Shown: positions 17,129 to 28,385, counted from the first letter of the stretch. The stretch: DNA of 64,000 bases from Flagellimonas lutaonensis (GCF_000963865.1 NZ_CP011071.1:744001-808000), one strand, 5' to 3'. Notes: a model not told the origin generated them from the sequence alone. Numbers and translations are program-made.

Positions 17129-18412
17129 TTACCTTTTGCTCAAAGGAACAAACGGTCTAAGGTTTTCACCGATATAGACCTGTCTTGGCCTACCGATGGG
17201 CTCTTTTCGAAGGCGCATTTCACGCCATTGTGCGATCCAGCCCGGCAAGCGCCCCAGTGCGAACATCACGGTGAACATATCGACCGGAATGCCCATTGCC
17301 CGATAGATGATTCCCGAATAGAAATCAACATTCGGATATAGCTTCCGCTTTACGAAATAGTCATCTTCCAAGGCCTCTTTCTCAAGACCTTTGGCGATTT
17401 CAAGAATGGGGTCTTCAATACCCAGATCACCAAGCACCTCGTCTGCGGCCTTTTTGATGATACGGGCCCGTGGATCGAAATTTTTATAAACCCTATGGCC
17501 GAAGCCCATGAGTCTAAAGGGATCGTTCTTGTCTTTGGCCTTTGCCATATATTTTTTGGTGTCGCCCCCATCTTCTTGAATGGCCTGCAACATCTCTAAA
17601 ACGGCTTGGTTGGCACCCCCGTGCAAGGGGCCCCAAAGTGCCGAGATACCGGCAGAAAGGGAAGCAAACAATCCGGCATGTGAAGAACCCACGATACGCA
17701 CCGTGGAAGTAGAGCAGTTCTGCTCATGGTCGGCATGCAAGATCAATAGTTTGTCAAGGGCATCGATCACCACTTTGTTCTTGGTATACTCTTTGTTCGG
17801 CCTTTTGAACATCATCTTGTGGATGTTCTCGACATACCCAAGGGAATCATCGCCATAATCGAGTGGCAAGCCCATTTTCTTGCGCATGGTCCATGCCACC
17901 AATACGGGAAATTTGGCCAAGATGCGCACTATTGATCGGTACATGGCCTCTTCTGAAGACACATCGACCGAAGTGGGGTTAAAGGCCACCAGGGCACTGG
18001 TCAAAGAAGATAGTACCCCCATGGGGTGGGCCGACTTCGGAAAGCCATCCAATATCTTTTTCATTTCCTCATCGACATGCGATTCGGCCTTGATGTCTTG
18101 ATCAAACTTTTCAAGCTGTTCTTTGTTTGGAAGCTCACCAAAGATCAAAAGATAGGCAACCTCTAAAAAATCGGCTTTCTCGGCCAGTTCTTCGATAGGA
18201 TACCCGCGATACCTCAAAATTCCCTTCTCCCCATCCAAAAAGGTAATGGCGCTTTCGCACGAGCCGGTGTTCTTGTAGCCTGGGTCGAGGGTAATCATGC
18301 TACTTGATGAACGTAGTGTCTTGATATCAATTGCCAATTCATTCTCTGTACCTTTTACAACAGGAAACTCGTAGCGGTTTCCATCATATTCGAGTATCGC
18401 TTTATCTGACAT
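17129..18412 (-). CDS. gltA: Citrate synthase
   Basis: 427 residues, the hexameric bacterial type. It condenses acetyl-CoA with oxaloacetate to give citrate, the entry step of the TCA cycle. The signature regions are HADHEQNCSTSTVRIVGSSH (catalytic His), ALWGPLHGGANQAVLEM and GFGHRVYKNFDPRARI, and the expected Asp lies in the NVDFYSGII segment. An N-terminal beta-rich extension is normal for this type. It has its own promoter and terminator, so it is monocistronic. Confidence 0.98.
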   Translation of the reverse strand: MSDKAILEYDGNRYEFPVVKGTENELAIDIKTLRSSSSMITLDPGYKNTGSCESAITFLDGEKGILRYRGYPIEELAEKADFLEVAYLLIFGELPNKEQLEKFDQDIKAESHVDEEMKKILDGFPKSAHPMGVLSSLTSALVAFNPTSVDVSSEEAMYRSIVRILAKFPVLVAWTMRKKMGLPLDYGDDSLGYVENIHKMMFKRPNKEYTKNKVVIDALDKLLILHADHEQNCSTSTVRIVGSSHAGLFASLSAGISALWGPLHGGANQAVLEMLQAIQEDGGDTKKYMAKAKDKNDPFRLMGFGHRVYKNFDPRARIIKKAADEVLGDLGIEDPILEIAKGLEKEALEDDYFVKRKLYPNVDFYSGIIYRAMGIPVDMFTVMFALGRLPGWIAQWREMRLRKEPIGRPRQVYIGENLRPFVPLSKR

Positions 18413-18445
18413 TTTTTAGGTTGAATAGTTAATTATTTCGAACCC

Positions 18446-18476
18446 GAAAATTACGAAAAAGCAAGGGCTTTAACAA
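18446..18476 (-). promoter_or_regulatory. Probable gltA promoter
   Basis: Minus strand: TTG (18476-18474), 20 bases, then TAATTTTC (18453-18446), one mismatch from TAnnTTTG, 34 bases before the gltA ATG. Confidence 0.5.
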
Positions 18477-18513
18477 TTTTACAAAGCCATTTAAGTATAA
18501 TTTAAGACCGCTG

Positions 18514-18541
18514 ATAATAAAAAGAAAACTTCTTAAAGTTT
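18514..18541 (-). terminator. Weak terminator-like hairpin at the glycogen synthase stop
   Basis: AAACTT/AAGTTT (18541-18536 with 18531-18526) has a four-base loop and a following TCTTTTTATTAT run. The stem is AT-rich and overlaps the stop codon, so it is weak. Confidence 0.4.
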
Positions 18542-20068
18542 ATAGAGCAGTTGGTAATATTTATCGACGGATTTCTTCCAAGTGAACCGCTTTCTTTTGG
18601 CATTCGTTTTTATCTTTTTCCAAGTTGTCGGGTCATTTTTCCAGATATCGAGCGCTTGGTCCAATGCTACCAACATATTCGCCAATTTTTCATCAAAGGT
18701 GGTGCCATCAAAACTGAAACCTGTCTTCATGTGTTCAACAGTATCTTTCAGCCCTCCGGTATGATGCACCAAACATGGTGTGCCGTTTCTCATAGCCAAC
18801 ATTTGACTGATTCCGCATGGCTCAAAAAGACTGGGCATTACATAGAGGTCAGATTCGAGGTACATCGAATCGATGAGGCTCTCAGATTGCCCGTTGGTAA
18901 AGATGAAGTTTTGGTGCTTGTAGCTCATCTCTCGAAAAAGTTCTTCATATTCAGGGGCTCCGGTACCGAGTAATATAAAGATGCCATCAACCGTTTTCAA
19001 GTGCTCCAATATTTCTTCAAAGGTCTCTGGCGATCTTTTGAAAAAGTAAAACTTCTGTTCGGTCAGCCGGGCAACGCTTGAGGCTATGAACTTTGGACGA
19101 TTACCCACATATTGCATGATTTTCTCTCCCGTATGGGCCAAAAAATCGGCTTTGTATTTTTTTGACTCTTCTTGTAACCACTTGAAAATGGCCTTCACCG
19201 TGTTTCGGTAAATATGGCCTTTTGCCTCAGTGTTGACGTTCTTGTAGTTGCATCCATTAAGAATACCGTACAACCGACCTTCTTTATCGACTTGTTGCAA
19301 ATCTTTTTCCAACCCTTCTCCCCCAATGAATTCAGGGGGCGAGCTGGGCAATAAAATATCTTCTTTATAAGAAGGCGAAACCGTATGCACGGCATCGGCC
19401 AACCGAATGCCCACAGCCATTAGATTGATACAGTCTTGGTAACGTGGATCTTTCAAACCCGCATAATCAATCGGTATGTCTGGAAACCAATTTTGGAGGG
19501 AGGAGTAATTGTCGGCAAACGGTCGTATGCCCTGAATGGCCAAGTTGTGGATGCTATAGACAAACCTTATCTTCTTCAGGTCTTCATAGTCTTTATGGTA
19601 TTTTCTAAGAAACAGTACCAAACTCGAGTGCCAATCATGCAAGTGAACCACGTTCAGTTCTCCAAAGGCTTTCACCTTAATGGCCTCTGCTACCGCCGAA
19701 CAAAACACCACATATTTTACAAAATCTGTAAAAAAGGGCTCGGTCGGGTCATCATGATAAATATGGGCAATGCCGCCTGCTTCAATCTCTGGATGGTGAA
19801 TTACATAATGATGGATATTCGGAAACTCCCTTTTGGGCGGCACCTCGTATAATTCGGCCTTGTACTTTTGTCCTCGCAGGCCAAAATATAGGGTTGTCAT
19901 TAACGTACCGTTTTGGTGAAGCCTACCATAAGAAGGCACCACCACATGAACGCGGTCTCCACGCTCAGCTATCTGCCTGGGCACATCACGAACCACATCA
20001 CCCATGCCCCCTGCCTTGCAGTTGGGTATGGCATCATTTTCAGCGGCAACAAATAAGAAGTTGTTCAT
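18533..20068 (-). CDS. Glycogen/starch synthase (GT5)
   Basis: 511 residues from ATG 20068, with a GT-B fold. The nucleotide-sugar loop near the N-terminus reads KAGGMGDVVRDVP, a variant of the GlgA KxGGLADV motif. The C-terminal donor site has MPSLFEPCGISQ and HHTGGLKDTV. It transfers glucose from ADP- or UDP-glucose to an alpha-1,4-glucan. Neither a glgC pyrophosphorylase nor a branching enzyme is nearby, so the donor is open. It is separated from eno by a terminator, so it is a separate unit although co-directional. Confidence 0.88.
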   Translation of the reverse strand: MNNFLFVAAENDAIPNCKAGGMGDVVRDVPRQIAERGDRVHVVVPSYGRLHQNGTLMTTLYFGLRGQKYKAELYEVPPKREFPNIHHYVIHHPEIEAGGIAHIYHDDPTEPFFTDFVKYVVFCSAVAEAIKVKAFGELNVVHLHDWHSSLVLFLRKYHKDYEDLKKIRFVYSIHNLAIQGIRPFADNYSSLQNWFPDIPIDYAGLKDPRYQDCINLMAVGIRLADAVHTVSPSYKEDILLPSSPPEFIGGEGLEKDLQQVDKEGRLYGILNGCNYKNVNTEAKGHIYRNTVKAIFKWLQEESKKYKADFLAHTGEKIMQYVGNRPKFIASSVARLTEQKFYFFKRSPETFEEILEHLKTVDGIFILLGTGAPEYEELFREMSYKHQNFIFTNGQSESLIDSMYLESDLYVMPSLFEPCGISQMLAMRNGTPCLVHHTGGLKDTVEHMKTGFSFDGTTFDEKLANMLVALDQALDIWKNDPTTWKKIKTNAKRKRFTWKKSVDKYYQLLYKL

Positions 20069-20116
20069 TCTCGGTGTCTGAATCTTTGGTTTTCTTAAAG
20101 TACTCAAACTATTGAA

Positions 20117-20150
20117 CAAAAAAAAGCCTTTCTGGTGTTAGAAAGGCTTT
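20117..20150 (-). terminator. Intrinsic terminator of eno
   Basis: An 11-bp perfect stem AAAGCCTTTCT/AGAAAGGCTTT (20150-20140 with 20133-20123) with a six-base loop runs into a T run on the minus strand, 18 bases after the eno stop. Confidence 0.9.
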
Positions 20151-20168
20151 GTTCATGTAATGAAAGGG

Positions 20169-21518
<1,350 letters not shown>

Positions 21519-21577
21519 TCACTCTATGATAATGCTCATAAAACGCTGAAAATACCCAAAAAATGAACTATAACGTT

Positions 21578-22690
21578 TTAGTTTTGGCTGGCCTTGATCG
21601 CTTCAAAAAATTGGTCGAACAGATAATCCGCGTCATGCGGCCCAGGGCTCGCTTCGGGGTGGTACTGTACCGAAAACACATTTTTGTATTTCATTTTAAT
21701 GCCCGCTACGGTCTGGTCGTTTAAGTGGGTGTGCGTGATCTCAAGATCGGGGTGTGCCTCAGCTTCTTCCCTATTGATGGCAAAACCATGGTTTTGTGAA
21801 GTAATTTCACCCTTACCGGTCATCAAATTCAAGATAGGGTGATTGATGCCCCTGTGCCCGTGGTGCATTTTATAGGTCGATACCCCATTGGCCAAGGCCA
21901 GAACCTGATGGCCCAAACAGATACCGAACAAGGGTTTGTTGGTCTTCAGGATTTCTTTGGTGGTGTTGATGGCATCTTTTAGTGGTGAAGGGTCGCCCGG
22001 ACCGTTGGAAATGAAGTACCCATCGGGGTCAAATGCCTGCATTTCTTCAATGGATGCATTGTATGGAAATACCTTGATGTAGGCATCCCTTTTGGCAAGA
22101 TTTCTAAGAATATTTTTTTTGATGCCTATATCGAGTGCAGAGATTCGGTACTTGGCCTTTTCGTCACCATAAAAATAGGGCTCTTTGGTAGACACCTTTG
22201 ACGCGAGTTCAAGGCCTTTCATACTAGGCACCTTTTTCAATTCTTCCTTTAATTTTGAGATATCGTCCACTTCGGTAGAAATCAGGGCGTTCATGGCACC
22301 GTTGTCTCGAATATAGCTGACCAGGGCACGGGTATCGACATCTGAAATGGCCAGTAGTCCGTTGTCGTTCAAAAAATCTTCCAAACTCTTATCAGCAGCA
22401 GGACGGGAATAATTGTAGCTGAAATTTTTACAGATCAATCCCGCAATCTTTATGGAGTCTGACTCGACCTCATCGACATGGGTACCGTAGTTGCCGATAT
22501 GGGCATTGGTGGTTACCATCAACTGGCCAAAATACGAAGGGTCGGTAAAAATTTCTTGATAACCGGTCATGCCCGTATTGAAACAGACCTCGCCAAAGGC
22601 GGTTCCTTCTTTGTTGCCTACGGCCTTGCCATAAAAAATGGTGCCATCTTCTAACAGTACGAGCGCTTTTTTTCTTTCTTGGTATTTCAT
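21578..22690 (-). CDS. carA: Carbamoyl-phosphate synthase small subunit
   Basis: 370 residues. It is the glutaminase subunit that supplies ammonia to CarB for carbamoyl phosphate (pyrimidine and arginine synthesis). The N-terminal CPSase small-chain domain has FGEVCFNTGMTGYQEIFTDP. The class I amidotransferase domain has ISNGPGDPSP, the nucleophile elbow FGICLGHQVLA and the His/Glu of VQYHPEASPGPHD. carB is not adjacent. It follows the rplQ terminator, so it has its own start of transcription. Confidence 0.98.
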   Translation of the reverse strand: MKYQERKKALVLLEDGTIFYGKAVGNKEGTAFGEVCFNTGMTGYQEIFTDPSYFGQLMVTTNAHIGNYGTHVDEVESDSIKIAGLICKNFSYNYSRPAADKSLEDFLNDNGLLAISDVDTRALVSYIRDNGAMNALISTEVDDISKLKEELKKVPSMKGLELASKVSTKEPYFYGDEKAKYRISALDIGIKKNILRNLAKRDAYIKVFPYNASIEEMQAFDPDGYFISNGPGDPSPLKDAINTTKEILKTNKPLFGICLGHQVLALANGVSTYKMHHGHRGINHPILNLMTGKGEITSQNHGFAINREEAEAHPDLEITHTHLNDQTVAGIKMKYKNVFSVQYHPEASPGPHDADYLFDQFFEAIKASQN

Positions 22691-22719
22691 TTCTGCATCA
22701 AAATTTTACAAAAAAACAT

Positions 22720-22750
22720 AAAAAAAGGATACGTTTTTGGCGTATCCTTT
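22720..22750 (-). terminator. Terminator after rplQ, end of the ribosomal cluster
   Basis: The stem AAAGGATACG/CGTATCCTTT (22750-22741 with 22733-22724) with a seven-base loop runs into a T run on the minus strand, 29 bases after the rplQ stop. Confidence 0.9.
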
Positions 22751-22778
22751 TTTCGTTATCAAAATATTCTTCAACATC

Positions 22779-23282
22779 TTATTCCTCTGAATCGTCCGTT
22801 TTGGTAGTTTCAGTTGCCGGGGCCACTGTTTCAGCCTTCTTTCCGCCACCTCTTCTACTTCTTCTGGTAGATTTCTTCTTGGGCTTACCAGCATTGTAAA
22901 GCTCATTGAAATCGACCAACTCGATCATGGCCATATCGGCGTTATCGCCCAATCGGTTGCCAAGCTTTATGATCCTGGTATAACCGCCCGGCCTATCACC
23001 CACTTTTTCAGCTACCGTACTGAACAGTTCGGTTACCGCATGTTTGTTTCTCAGGTTACTGAAAACAACACGACGATTGTGGGTGCCTTTCTCTGCAGTC
23101 TGGTTGTTCGAAACTTTTGATTTGGTGATCAAAGGTTCAACAAACTGCTTCAATGCCTTGGCCTTGGCTACAGTGGTATTGATTCGCTTGTGCTCAATTA
23201 GAGAACAGGCCATGTTGGCCAACATTGCTTTTCTATGGGCGGCCGTTCTTCCTAAGTGATTGAACTTTTTTCCGTGTCTCAT
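22779..23282 (-). CDS. rplQ: 50S ribosomal protein L17
   Basis: 167 residues. The L17 core ([20 protein letters not shown] onward) fills the first 120 residues. The rest is a basic then Thr/Glu-rich tail ([15 protein letters not shown], then [11 protein letters not shown]) that makes the protein about 40 residues longer than the E. coli form. Such tails are usual in Bacteroidota L17. Last gene of the ribosomal cluster. It is separated from rpoA by a 147-base spacer that holds a palindrome. Confidence 0.98.
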   Translation of the reverse strand: MRHGKKFNHLGRTAAHRKAMLANMACSLIEHKRINTTVAKAKALKQFVEPLITKSKVSNNQTAEKGTHNRRVVFSNLRNKHAVTELFSTVAEKVGDRPGGYTRIIKLGNRLGDNADMAMIELVDFNELYNAGKPKKKSTRRSRRGGGKKAETVAPATETTKTDDSEE

Positions 23283-23310
23283 TTTTCTAAGTTATCATCT
23301 TGCTACCAAA

Positions 23311-23343
23311 TCCTGACAGATCCCGATAGCTATCGGAACAGGA
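23311..23343. repeat. CCGATAGCTATCGG palindrome between rplQ and rpoA
   Basis: A perfect 14-base palindrome (23323-23336) is enclosed by outer arms TCCTG (23311-23315) and CAGGA (23339-23343). The core is the same as the palindrome at 2245-2262. It lies in an AT-rich 147-base spacer that otherwise shows no gene. Confidence 0.75.
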
Positions 23344-23429
23344 GAGCAAAATATGATTATTAATTAAATTTATGATGTTAGATTTACGAGTTACGATTTG
23401 CTATTATTGCCTCAGAAATCTAAAATCCC

Positions 23430-24422
23430 TTAATCTTTATCTAATTTATACTTGCTAAGGTCCATGCCAAATTGCAACCCCTTGTTGATGACCAATTCTT
23501 CCAACTCGGTCAACGATTTTTTACCAAAGTTTCTGAACTTCATCAAATCGTTTTTGTTGAAAGATACCAAATCGCCCAAAGTATCGACCTCTGCTGCCTT
23601 CAAGCAATTAAGGGCACGAACCGAAAGGTCCATGTCGACCAATTTGGTCTTCAGCAACTGGCGCATGTGCAATGACTCCTCATCATAAGTCTCTGTCTGT
23701 GCAATTTCATCAGCTTCAAGGGTGATGCGCTCATCAGAGAACAGCATAAAGTGGTGTATCAAAACTTTTGCAGCCTCTGTCAAGGCGTCTTTTGGGTGGA
23801 TCGAGCCATCGGTTGCTATCTCGAAAACCAATTTTTCGTAATCGGTCTTCTGCTCTACCCTAAAGTTCTCGATGCTGTACTTGACATTCTTCACTGGGGT
23901 AAATACCGAGTCGACCGCTATAGTGCCCAATGGGGCGTTTGACTTTTTGTTCTCTTCTGCAGGTACGTAGCCACGACCTTTTTCTATGACCACCTCAAGG
24001 TTTATAGCAACCTTAGGATCCATATTGCAGATGACCAAATCAGGATTCAACACTTGGTAACCTGAAATGAACTTTTGAAAATCACCAGCTGTCAATTGCT
24101 CTTTACCGCTTACGGAAACAGCTACGGTTTCACTTTCTACATCATCAATCTGTCGTTTGAACCGCACTTGTTTAAGGTTCAGGATAATTTCGGTTACGTC
24201 TTCAACAACACCGGGAATTACTGAAAACTCGTGCTCAACACCGTCGATTCGCACCGAGGTAATCGCAAAGCCTTCCAATGAGGAAAGCAACACCCGTCGA
24301 AGTGCATTGCCGACGGTAAGACCATAACCAGGCTCCAAGGGGCGAAATTCAAATTTCCCCTCGAAATCTGTTGAGTCTATCATTATAACTTTATCGGGCT
24401 TCTGAAAATTAAGTAATGCCAT
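23430..24422 (-). CDS. rpoA: RNA polymerase alpha subunit
   Basis: 330 residues. The N-terminal dimerisation/assembly domain (about 1-230; [20 protein letters not shown]) is followed by a linker and the C-terminal domain (about 250-320) with [20 protein letters not shown] and [16 protein letters not shown], the helix-hairpin-helix that touches UP elements and regulators. It sits 18 bases after rpsD, as in the classic alpha operon. Confidence 0.99.
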   Translation of the reverse strand: MALLNFQKPDKVIMIDSTDFEGKFEFRPLEPGYGLTVGNALRRVLLSSLEGFAITSVRIDGVEHEFSVIPGVVEDVTEIILNLKQVRFKRQIDDVESETVAVSVSGKEQLTAGDFQKFISGYQVLNPDLVICNMDPKVAINLEVVIEKGRGYVPAEENKKSNAPLGTIAVDSVFTPVKNVKYSIENFRVEQKTDYEKLVFEIATDGSIHPKDALTEAAKVLIHHFMLFSDERITLEADEIAQTETYDEESLHMRQLLKTKLVDMDLSVRALNCLKAAEVDTLGDLVSFNKNDLMKFRNFGKKSLTELEELVINKGLQFGMDLSKYKLDKD

Positions 24423-24440
24423 AATAGGATCCGTGTTGTA

Positions 24441-25046
24441 TTATTTAGAGTATAACTCGACGATTAATTGTTCTTTGATGTTCTCAGGAATCTGGATTCT
24501 TTCAGGAACAGATACGAACGTTCCTTCCATTTTCTCAGAGTTCCAGGTAATCCATTCATAGACAGAACTATTGGCTTCCAAAGAGCTCTGGATTGACTGA
24601 ACAGATTTAGACTTTTCGCGAACACCTACAACGTCACCGGGCTTAACTGAATAGGATGGAATGTTGACCACCTCTCCGTTAACGGTGATATGCCTGTGCG
24701 ACACAAGCTGTCTTGCACCCCTTCTCGAGGGCGACAATCCCATTCTGTAAACTATGTTGTCCAATCGAGATTCGCACAGTTGCAACAGTACCTCACCGGT
24801 AACACCTTCACGTCGCTTTGCCTCTGCAAAAAGATTTCTAAACTGTCTTTCGAGTATGCCATAGGTGTACTTGGCCTTTTGCTTTTCCATCAACTGGATT
24901 GCATACTCTGATTTTTTACCTCGGCGACGGTTGTTACCGTGCTGGCCGGGAGGGTAGTTCTTTTTTTCGAATGACTTGTCGTCTCCGAAAATCGCTTCAC
25001 CGAACTTACGTGCGATCTTTGTTTTTGGTCCTGTGTATCTTGCCAT
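24441..25046 (-). CDS. rpsD: 30S ribosomal protein S4
   Basis: 201 residues. The central S4 RNA-binding domain is seen at [30 protein letters not shown]. The N-terminal region has no CxxC zinc ligands (zinc-free form). S4 is an early assembly protein and often an autogenous repressor of its operon. The 109-base spacer before it carries a GC-rich palindrome (25122-25136). Confidence 0.99.
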   Translation of the reverse strand: MARYTGPKTKIARKFGEAIFGDDKSFEKKNYPPGQHGNNRRRGKKSEYAIQLMEKQKAKYTYGILERQFRNLFAEAKRREGVTGEVLLQLCESRLDNIVYRMGLSPSRRGARQLVSHRHITVNGEVVNIPSYSVKPGDVVGVREKSKSVQSIQSSLEANSSVYEWITWNSEKMEGTFVSVPERIQIPENIKEQLIVELYSK

Positions 25047-25121
25047 CTTCTTAGTTTTTGAAAGTGCGATTATGAATTAAGGCTTATCCTTCGATAATCT
25101 TCACTGCACCTTCCTTAGATA

Positions 25122-25136
25122 TCCGCCTGCGGCGGA
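25122..25136. repeat. TCCGCC-TGC-GGCGGA palindrome between rpsD and rpsK
   Basis: Six-base GC-rich arms with a three-base loop sit in an otherwise AT-rich spacer. The element lies 19 bases past the rpsK stop, before rpsD. It resembles the other GC-rich palindromes of the window in size and placement but has a different core. Confidence 0.65.
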
Positions 25137-25155
25137 CAGGTTATCAATAAATAAA

Positions 25156-25548
25156 TTAAACTCTTCTTCTTTTTGGAGGTCTGCACCCGTTGTGTGGTAG
25201 TGGGGTAACATCGATGATCTCAGTCACCTCAATACCTGAGTTGTGAATGGTACGAATGGCAGATTCCCTACCATTGCCTGGACCTTTCACATACACCTTT
25301 ACCTTTCTTAGACCTGCTTCATGTGCGGTTTTTGCACATTCTTCAGCGGCAATCTGGGCAGCATAGGGAGTATTCTTTTTAGAACCCCTGAAACCCATTT
25401 TACCGGCCGATGACCAAGCGATCACATCGCCCTTTTTGTTGGTCAAAGAAATGATGATATTGTTGAATGAAGCCGTGATATGTGCCTCACCGGTAGCGTC
25501 AACGACTACCTTTCTTTTCTTTGCTGTCTTGGTGTTTGCTTTTGCCAT
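25156..25548 (-). CDS. rpsK: 30S ribosomal protein S11
   Basis: 130 residues, standard length. Conserved [20 protein letters not shown] and the C-terminal [15 protein letters not shown] that contacts 16S rRNA near the platform. It is 13 bases downstream of rpsM on the minus strand. Confidence 0.99.
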   Translation of the reverse strand: MAKANTKTAKKRKVVVDATGEAHITASFNNIIISLTNKKGDVIAWSSAGKMGFRGSKKNTPYAAQIAAEECAKTAHEAGLRKVKVYVKGPGNGRESAIRTIHNSGIEVTEIIDVTPLPHNGCRPPKRRRV

Positions 25549-25561
25549 AATGCCCTAGCTA

Positions 25562-25936
25562 TTATTTAGTCGCCTTTTTCTTGTTGGCAACCGTTTTACG
25601 CTTTCCTTTTCTTGTTCTGGAGTTGTTCTTGGTACGTTGACCTCTTAATGGCAGACCAGATCTGTGGCGGATGCCCCTGTAACATCCAATATCCATCAAA
25701 CGTTTGATGTTCAATTGGGTCTCAGAGCGCAGCTCTCCTTCGATAGTATATGCTGAAACGGCCTCACGTATTCGACCGATCTCATCATCGTTCCAATCAG
25801 CTACTTTGGTGTCTTCGCTTACTTGGGCCTTTTCCAAAATCTCTTTTGCCCTGCTTTTACCAATACCGTAAATGTAAGTGAGCGAAATTACGCCACGCTT
25901 TTGTTTGGGTATGTCAACCCCTGCGATTCTTGCCAT
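25562..25936 (-). CDS. rpsM: 30S ribosomal protein S13
   Basis: 124 residues. The start [25 protein letters not shown] and the basic C-terminal [17 protein letters not shown] that reaches the P-site tRNA are standard. It follows rpmJ by two bases. Confidence 0.99.
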   Translation of the reverse strand: MARIAGVDIPKQKRGVISLTYIYGIGKSRAKEILEKAQVSEDTKVADWNDDEIGRIREAVSAYTIEGELRSETQLNIKRLMDIGCYRGIRHRSGLPLRGQRTKNNSRTRKGKRKTVANKKKATK

Positions 25937-25938
25937 AA

Positions 25939-26055
25939 TTACCCTTGTCTTTGTTTAAATCTAGGATTCTTTTTGTTGATCACGTACAATCTGCCCTTTC
26001 TTCGAACAATCTTGCACTCTGCACTTCTTTTCTTTACTGATGCTCTAACTTTCAT
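25939..26055 (-). CDS. rpmJ: 50S ribosomal protein L36
   Basis: 38 residues, beginning [19 protein letters not shown] and ending NPRFKQRQG. Only one cysteine (Cys14) is present, so the four-ligand zinc site of many L36 proteins is missing (zinc-independent form). It sits between infA and rpsM as in other bacteria, with three bases to infA. Confidence 0.97.
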   Translation of the reverse strand: MKVRASVKKRSAECKIVRRKGRLYVINKKNPRFKQRQG

Positions 26056-26058
26056 AGC

Positions 26059-26274
26059 TTAGTATCTATACGTAATTCTTGCTTTGGTCAAATCATATGG
26101 GCTCATCTCTAACTTTACCTTGTCACCCGGAAGCAACTTGATGTAGTGCATCCGCATTTTGCCCGAAATATGAGCCGTTACAATATGACCGTTCTCCAAT
26201 TCTACACGAAACATTGCATTTGACAATGCTTCGATGATTGTTCCGTCTTGTTCTATTGGCGGCTGTTTTGCCAT
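26059..26274 (-). CDS. infA: Translation initiation factor IF-1
   Basis: 71 residues, a single OB-fold: [20 protein letters not shown] followed by [32 protein letters not shown]. It blocks the A site during initiation. It lies 100 bases downstream of secY; the spacer holds repeated TTAGAAGT words (26342-26374). Confidence 0.99.
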   Translation of the reverse strand: MAKQPPIEQDGTIIEALSNAMFRVELENGHIVTAHISGKMRMHYIKLLPGDKVKLEMSPYDLTKARITYRY

Positions 26275-26341
26275 TGTTCAGTTTTTAGTTTCAAGTTATA
26301 AGTTAGTTGTTATTCAATTTTTGATTTCAAAAACTACCATT

Positions 26342-26374
26342 TCTAACTTCTGACCTCTAACTTCTAACTTCTTC
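26342..26374. repeat. Short degenerate repeats in the secY-infA spacer
   Basis: Three near copies of TCTAACTTC, at about 26342, 26356 and 26363, are joined by a TGACC variant. The rest of the 100-base spacer (26275-26341) is AT-rich, with no gene or clear promoter. Confidence 0.6.
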
Positions 26375-27718
26375 TTATGCTACTTTTCTGTTTTTACCGG
26401 TTTTCATCAAACCATCGTAATGCCTGTTCAACAGGTACGAATTTACTTGCTGTACAGTATCAATGGCCACACCCACCATAATCAACAAAGAGGTGCCGCC
26501 ATAGAACAGGGCCCAGCCCGGTTGCACGTCCATCAATTTCACCACCACAGCGGGCAACACCGCCAAGGCCGCCAAAAATATGGATCCCGGAAACGTGATC
26601 AACGACATTATCTTGTCAAGATAGTCTCCAGTTTCCTTTCCGGGACGAATACCTGGAATAAACCCACCGCTCCTTTTTAAATCATCGGCCATTTTGTTCG
26701 TTGGAACGGTTATGGCCGTGTAGAAATAGGTAAATATGATGATCAATACCGCGAACAAGATGTTATAGGCCAACCCGAAGATATCGGCAAATTGGACCTC
26801 CATCCATTGTCCTACGGCAGTATTGTTAAATGTTTTGCCCAGCAAACTAGGAGCAAACATGATCGCTTGCGCAAAAATGATGGGCATTACCCCAGAAGCA
26901 TTCAGCTTCAAGGGAATATATTGACGGGAGCCCATAATGTTTTTTTCGTATCCACCAGAAGCGGTTCTTCTCGCGTACTGCACCGGAATTCGGCGCACCG
27001 CCATCACCAACAACACACTGGCCAAAATCACCAAGAACCATATGATCAACTCGATTAGAATGAACATAAGCCCACCGGTATTGTTTGTGGTTCTAGAAAT
27101 AAATTCTTGTACAAACGATTGCGGCATGGTGGCAATGATACCGATCATGATCAAGAGCGAAATACCGTTGCCGATACCTCTGTCGGTGATTTTCTCGCCC
27201 AGCCACATGGCGAACACACAACCGGTTACCAGAATTATGACCGCCGGAATGATAAAATCCAACCCTTTGCCCAGCACAAACGCACTATTGGGTACACCCA
27301 AGGCTTCCAGACCATATAGGTAGGCAGGTGCCTGAACGATACAGATACCGATGGTAAGCCATCGGGTAATCTGGTTTTTGGTCTTTCGGCCACTCTCGCC
27401 TTCCTTATCCAGCTTTTGTAGATAGGGAATGGCAATACTCATCAACTGTACCACAATCGATGCGGAAATATAGGGCATGATACCCAAGGCAAAAACCGAA
27501 GCGTTGGCAAAGGCCCCTCCGGTAAATGCGTTCAAAATGCCCAAAATACCCTGTTCGGTATTCGAGGTCAGTTCTGCCAATTGAGATGTGTCAATACCTG
27601 GAAGCACTACTTGTGCACCGAAACGGTACACCAACAATAGGCCCAAAGTAACGAGAATTCGTTGCCTTAGTTCATCAATTTTCCAGATATTCGATATGGT
27701 CTCAATAAATTTCTTCAT
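26375..27718 (-). CDS. secY: Protein translocase subunit SecY
   Basis: 447 residues with ten membrane helices. The plug and pore regions are recognisable (ILGILNAFTGGAFANASVFALGIMPYISASIV), as are the cytoplasmic loop 5 and the conserved C-terminal GVAIDTVQQVNSYLLNRHYDG. It forms the SecYEG channel in the inner membrane. Located between rplO and infA, the usual spc-operon place. Confidence 0.99.
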   Translation of the reverse strand: MKKFIETISNIWKIDELRQRILVTLGLLLVYRFGAQVVLPGIDTSQLAELTSNTEQGILGILNAFTGGAFANASVFALGIMPYISASIVVQLMSIAIPYLQKLDKEGESGRKTKNQITRWLTIGICIVQAPAYLYGLEALGVPNSAFVLGKGLDFIIPAVIILVTGCVFAMWLGEKITDRGIGNGISLLIMIGIIATMPQSFVQEFISRTTNNTGGLMFILIELIIWFLVILASVLLVMAVRRIPVQYARRTASGGYEKNIMGSRQYIPLKLNASGVMPIIFAQAIMFAPSLLGKTFNNTAVGQWMEVQFADIFGLAYNILFAVLIIIFTYFYTAITVPTNKMADDLKRSGGFIPGIRPGKETGDYLDKIMSLITFPGSIFLAALAVLPAVVVKLMDVQPGWALFYGGTSLLIMVGVAIDTVQQVNSYLLNRHYDGLMKTGKNRKVA

Positions 27719-27728
27719 GTACTCTTTC

Positions 27729-28181
27729 TTAAAGCGTGATGGCTTCTCCTCCTGCTTTTTCTATGGCCCCTTTTGCCGAAGCGCTGAACTTATGGGCCGA
27801 AACCTTAAGTTTGGCCTTTAGTTCGCCACCTCCCAAAATCTTTACCAAATCCTTCTTCTTGGCCAATCCGTTTTCGATCAAGGTATCAAAGGTCACTTCG
27901 TCCTTGATTCCTCTTTCATCAACCAAGTACTGTAGCCTATCAAGGTTGATGCCTTGATATTCTTTTCGGTTGATGTTGTTGAAACCGAATTTGGGTACCC
28001 GGCGCTGTAGGGGCATCTGGCCACCTTCAAAGCCAATCTTCTTAGAATAACCTGATCTTGATTTTGCACCTTTGTGGCCACGTGTGGCGGTACCGCCTTT
28101 ACCAGAACCTTCGCCCCGGCCTATGCGCTTGCCTTTTCTATTTCGTGAACCTTCAGCTGGTTTAAGATTGCTCAAATCCAT
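27729..28181 (-). CDS. rplO: 50S ribosomal protein L15
   Basis: 150 residues. Gly/Lys/Arg-rich N-terminal extension (GSRNRKGKRIGRGEGSGKGG) that threads into 23S rRNA, then the globular KVSAHKFSASAKGAIEKAGG end. It lies ten bases before secY. Confidence 0.99.
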   Translation of the reverse strand: MDLSNLKPAEGSRNRKGKRIGRGEGSGKGGTATRGHKGAKSRSGYSKKIGFEGGQMPLQRRVPKFGFNNINRKEYQGINLDRLQYLVDERGIKDEVTFDTLIENGLAKKKDLVKILGGGELKAKLKVSAHKFSASAKGAIEKAGGEAITL

Positions 28182-28194
28182 TTTTACCGATCGT

Positions 28195-28374
28195 TTAGGC
28201 TTCCTCAGTGGAAACCAAGTGTTTTACTTTATTTACCATTCCAAGGATATTGGGCGTGTCTTCATGCTCGACCACCTGGCCAATCCTTCTCAGCCCCAAC
28301 GCCTCCAACGTTCTTTTTTGGTCTTTTGGCCTTTTAATGGCACTCTTTACCTGTTTTACCTTGATCTTAGCCAT
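28195..28374 (-). CDS. rpmD: 50S ribosomal protein L30
   Basis: 59 residues, from ATG 28374 to TAA 28195. Sequence begins MAKIKVKQVKSAIKRPKDQK and has the typical LEALGLRRIGQVVEHEDTP segment with helix-strand packing. It fits exactly between rpsE and rplO (13 bases to rplO), as in the canonical spc operon. Confidence 0.97.
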   Translation of the reverse strand: MAKIKVKQVKSAIKRPKDQKRTLEALGLRRIGQVVEHEDTPNILGMVNKVKHLVSTEEA

Positions 28375-28385
28375 TTCCTTCTATA

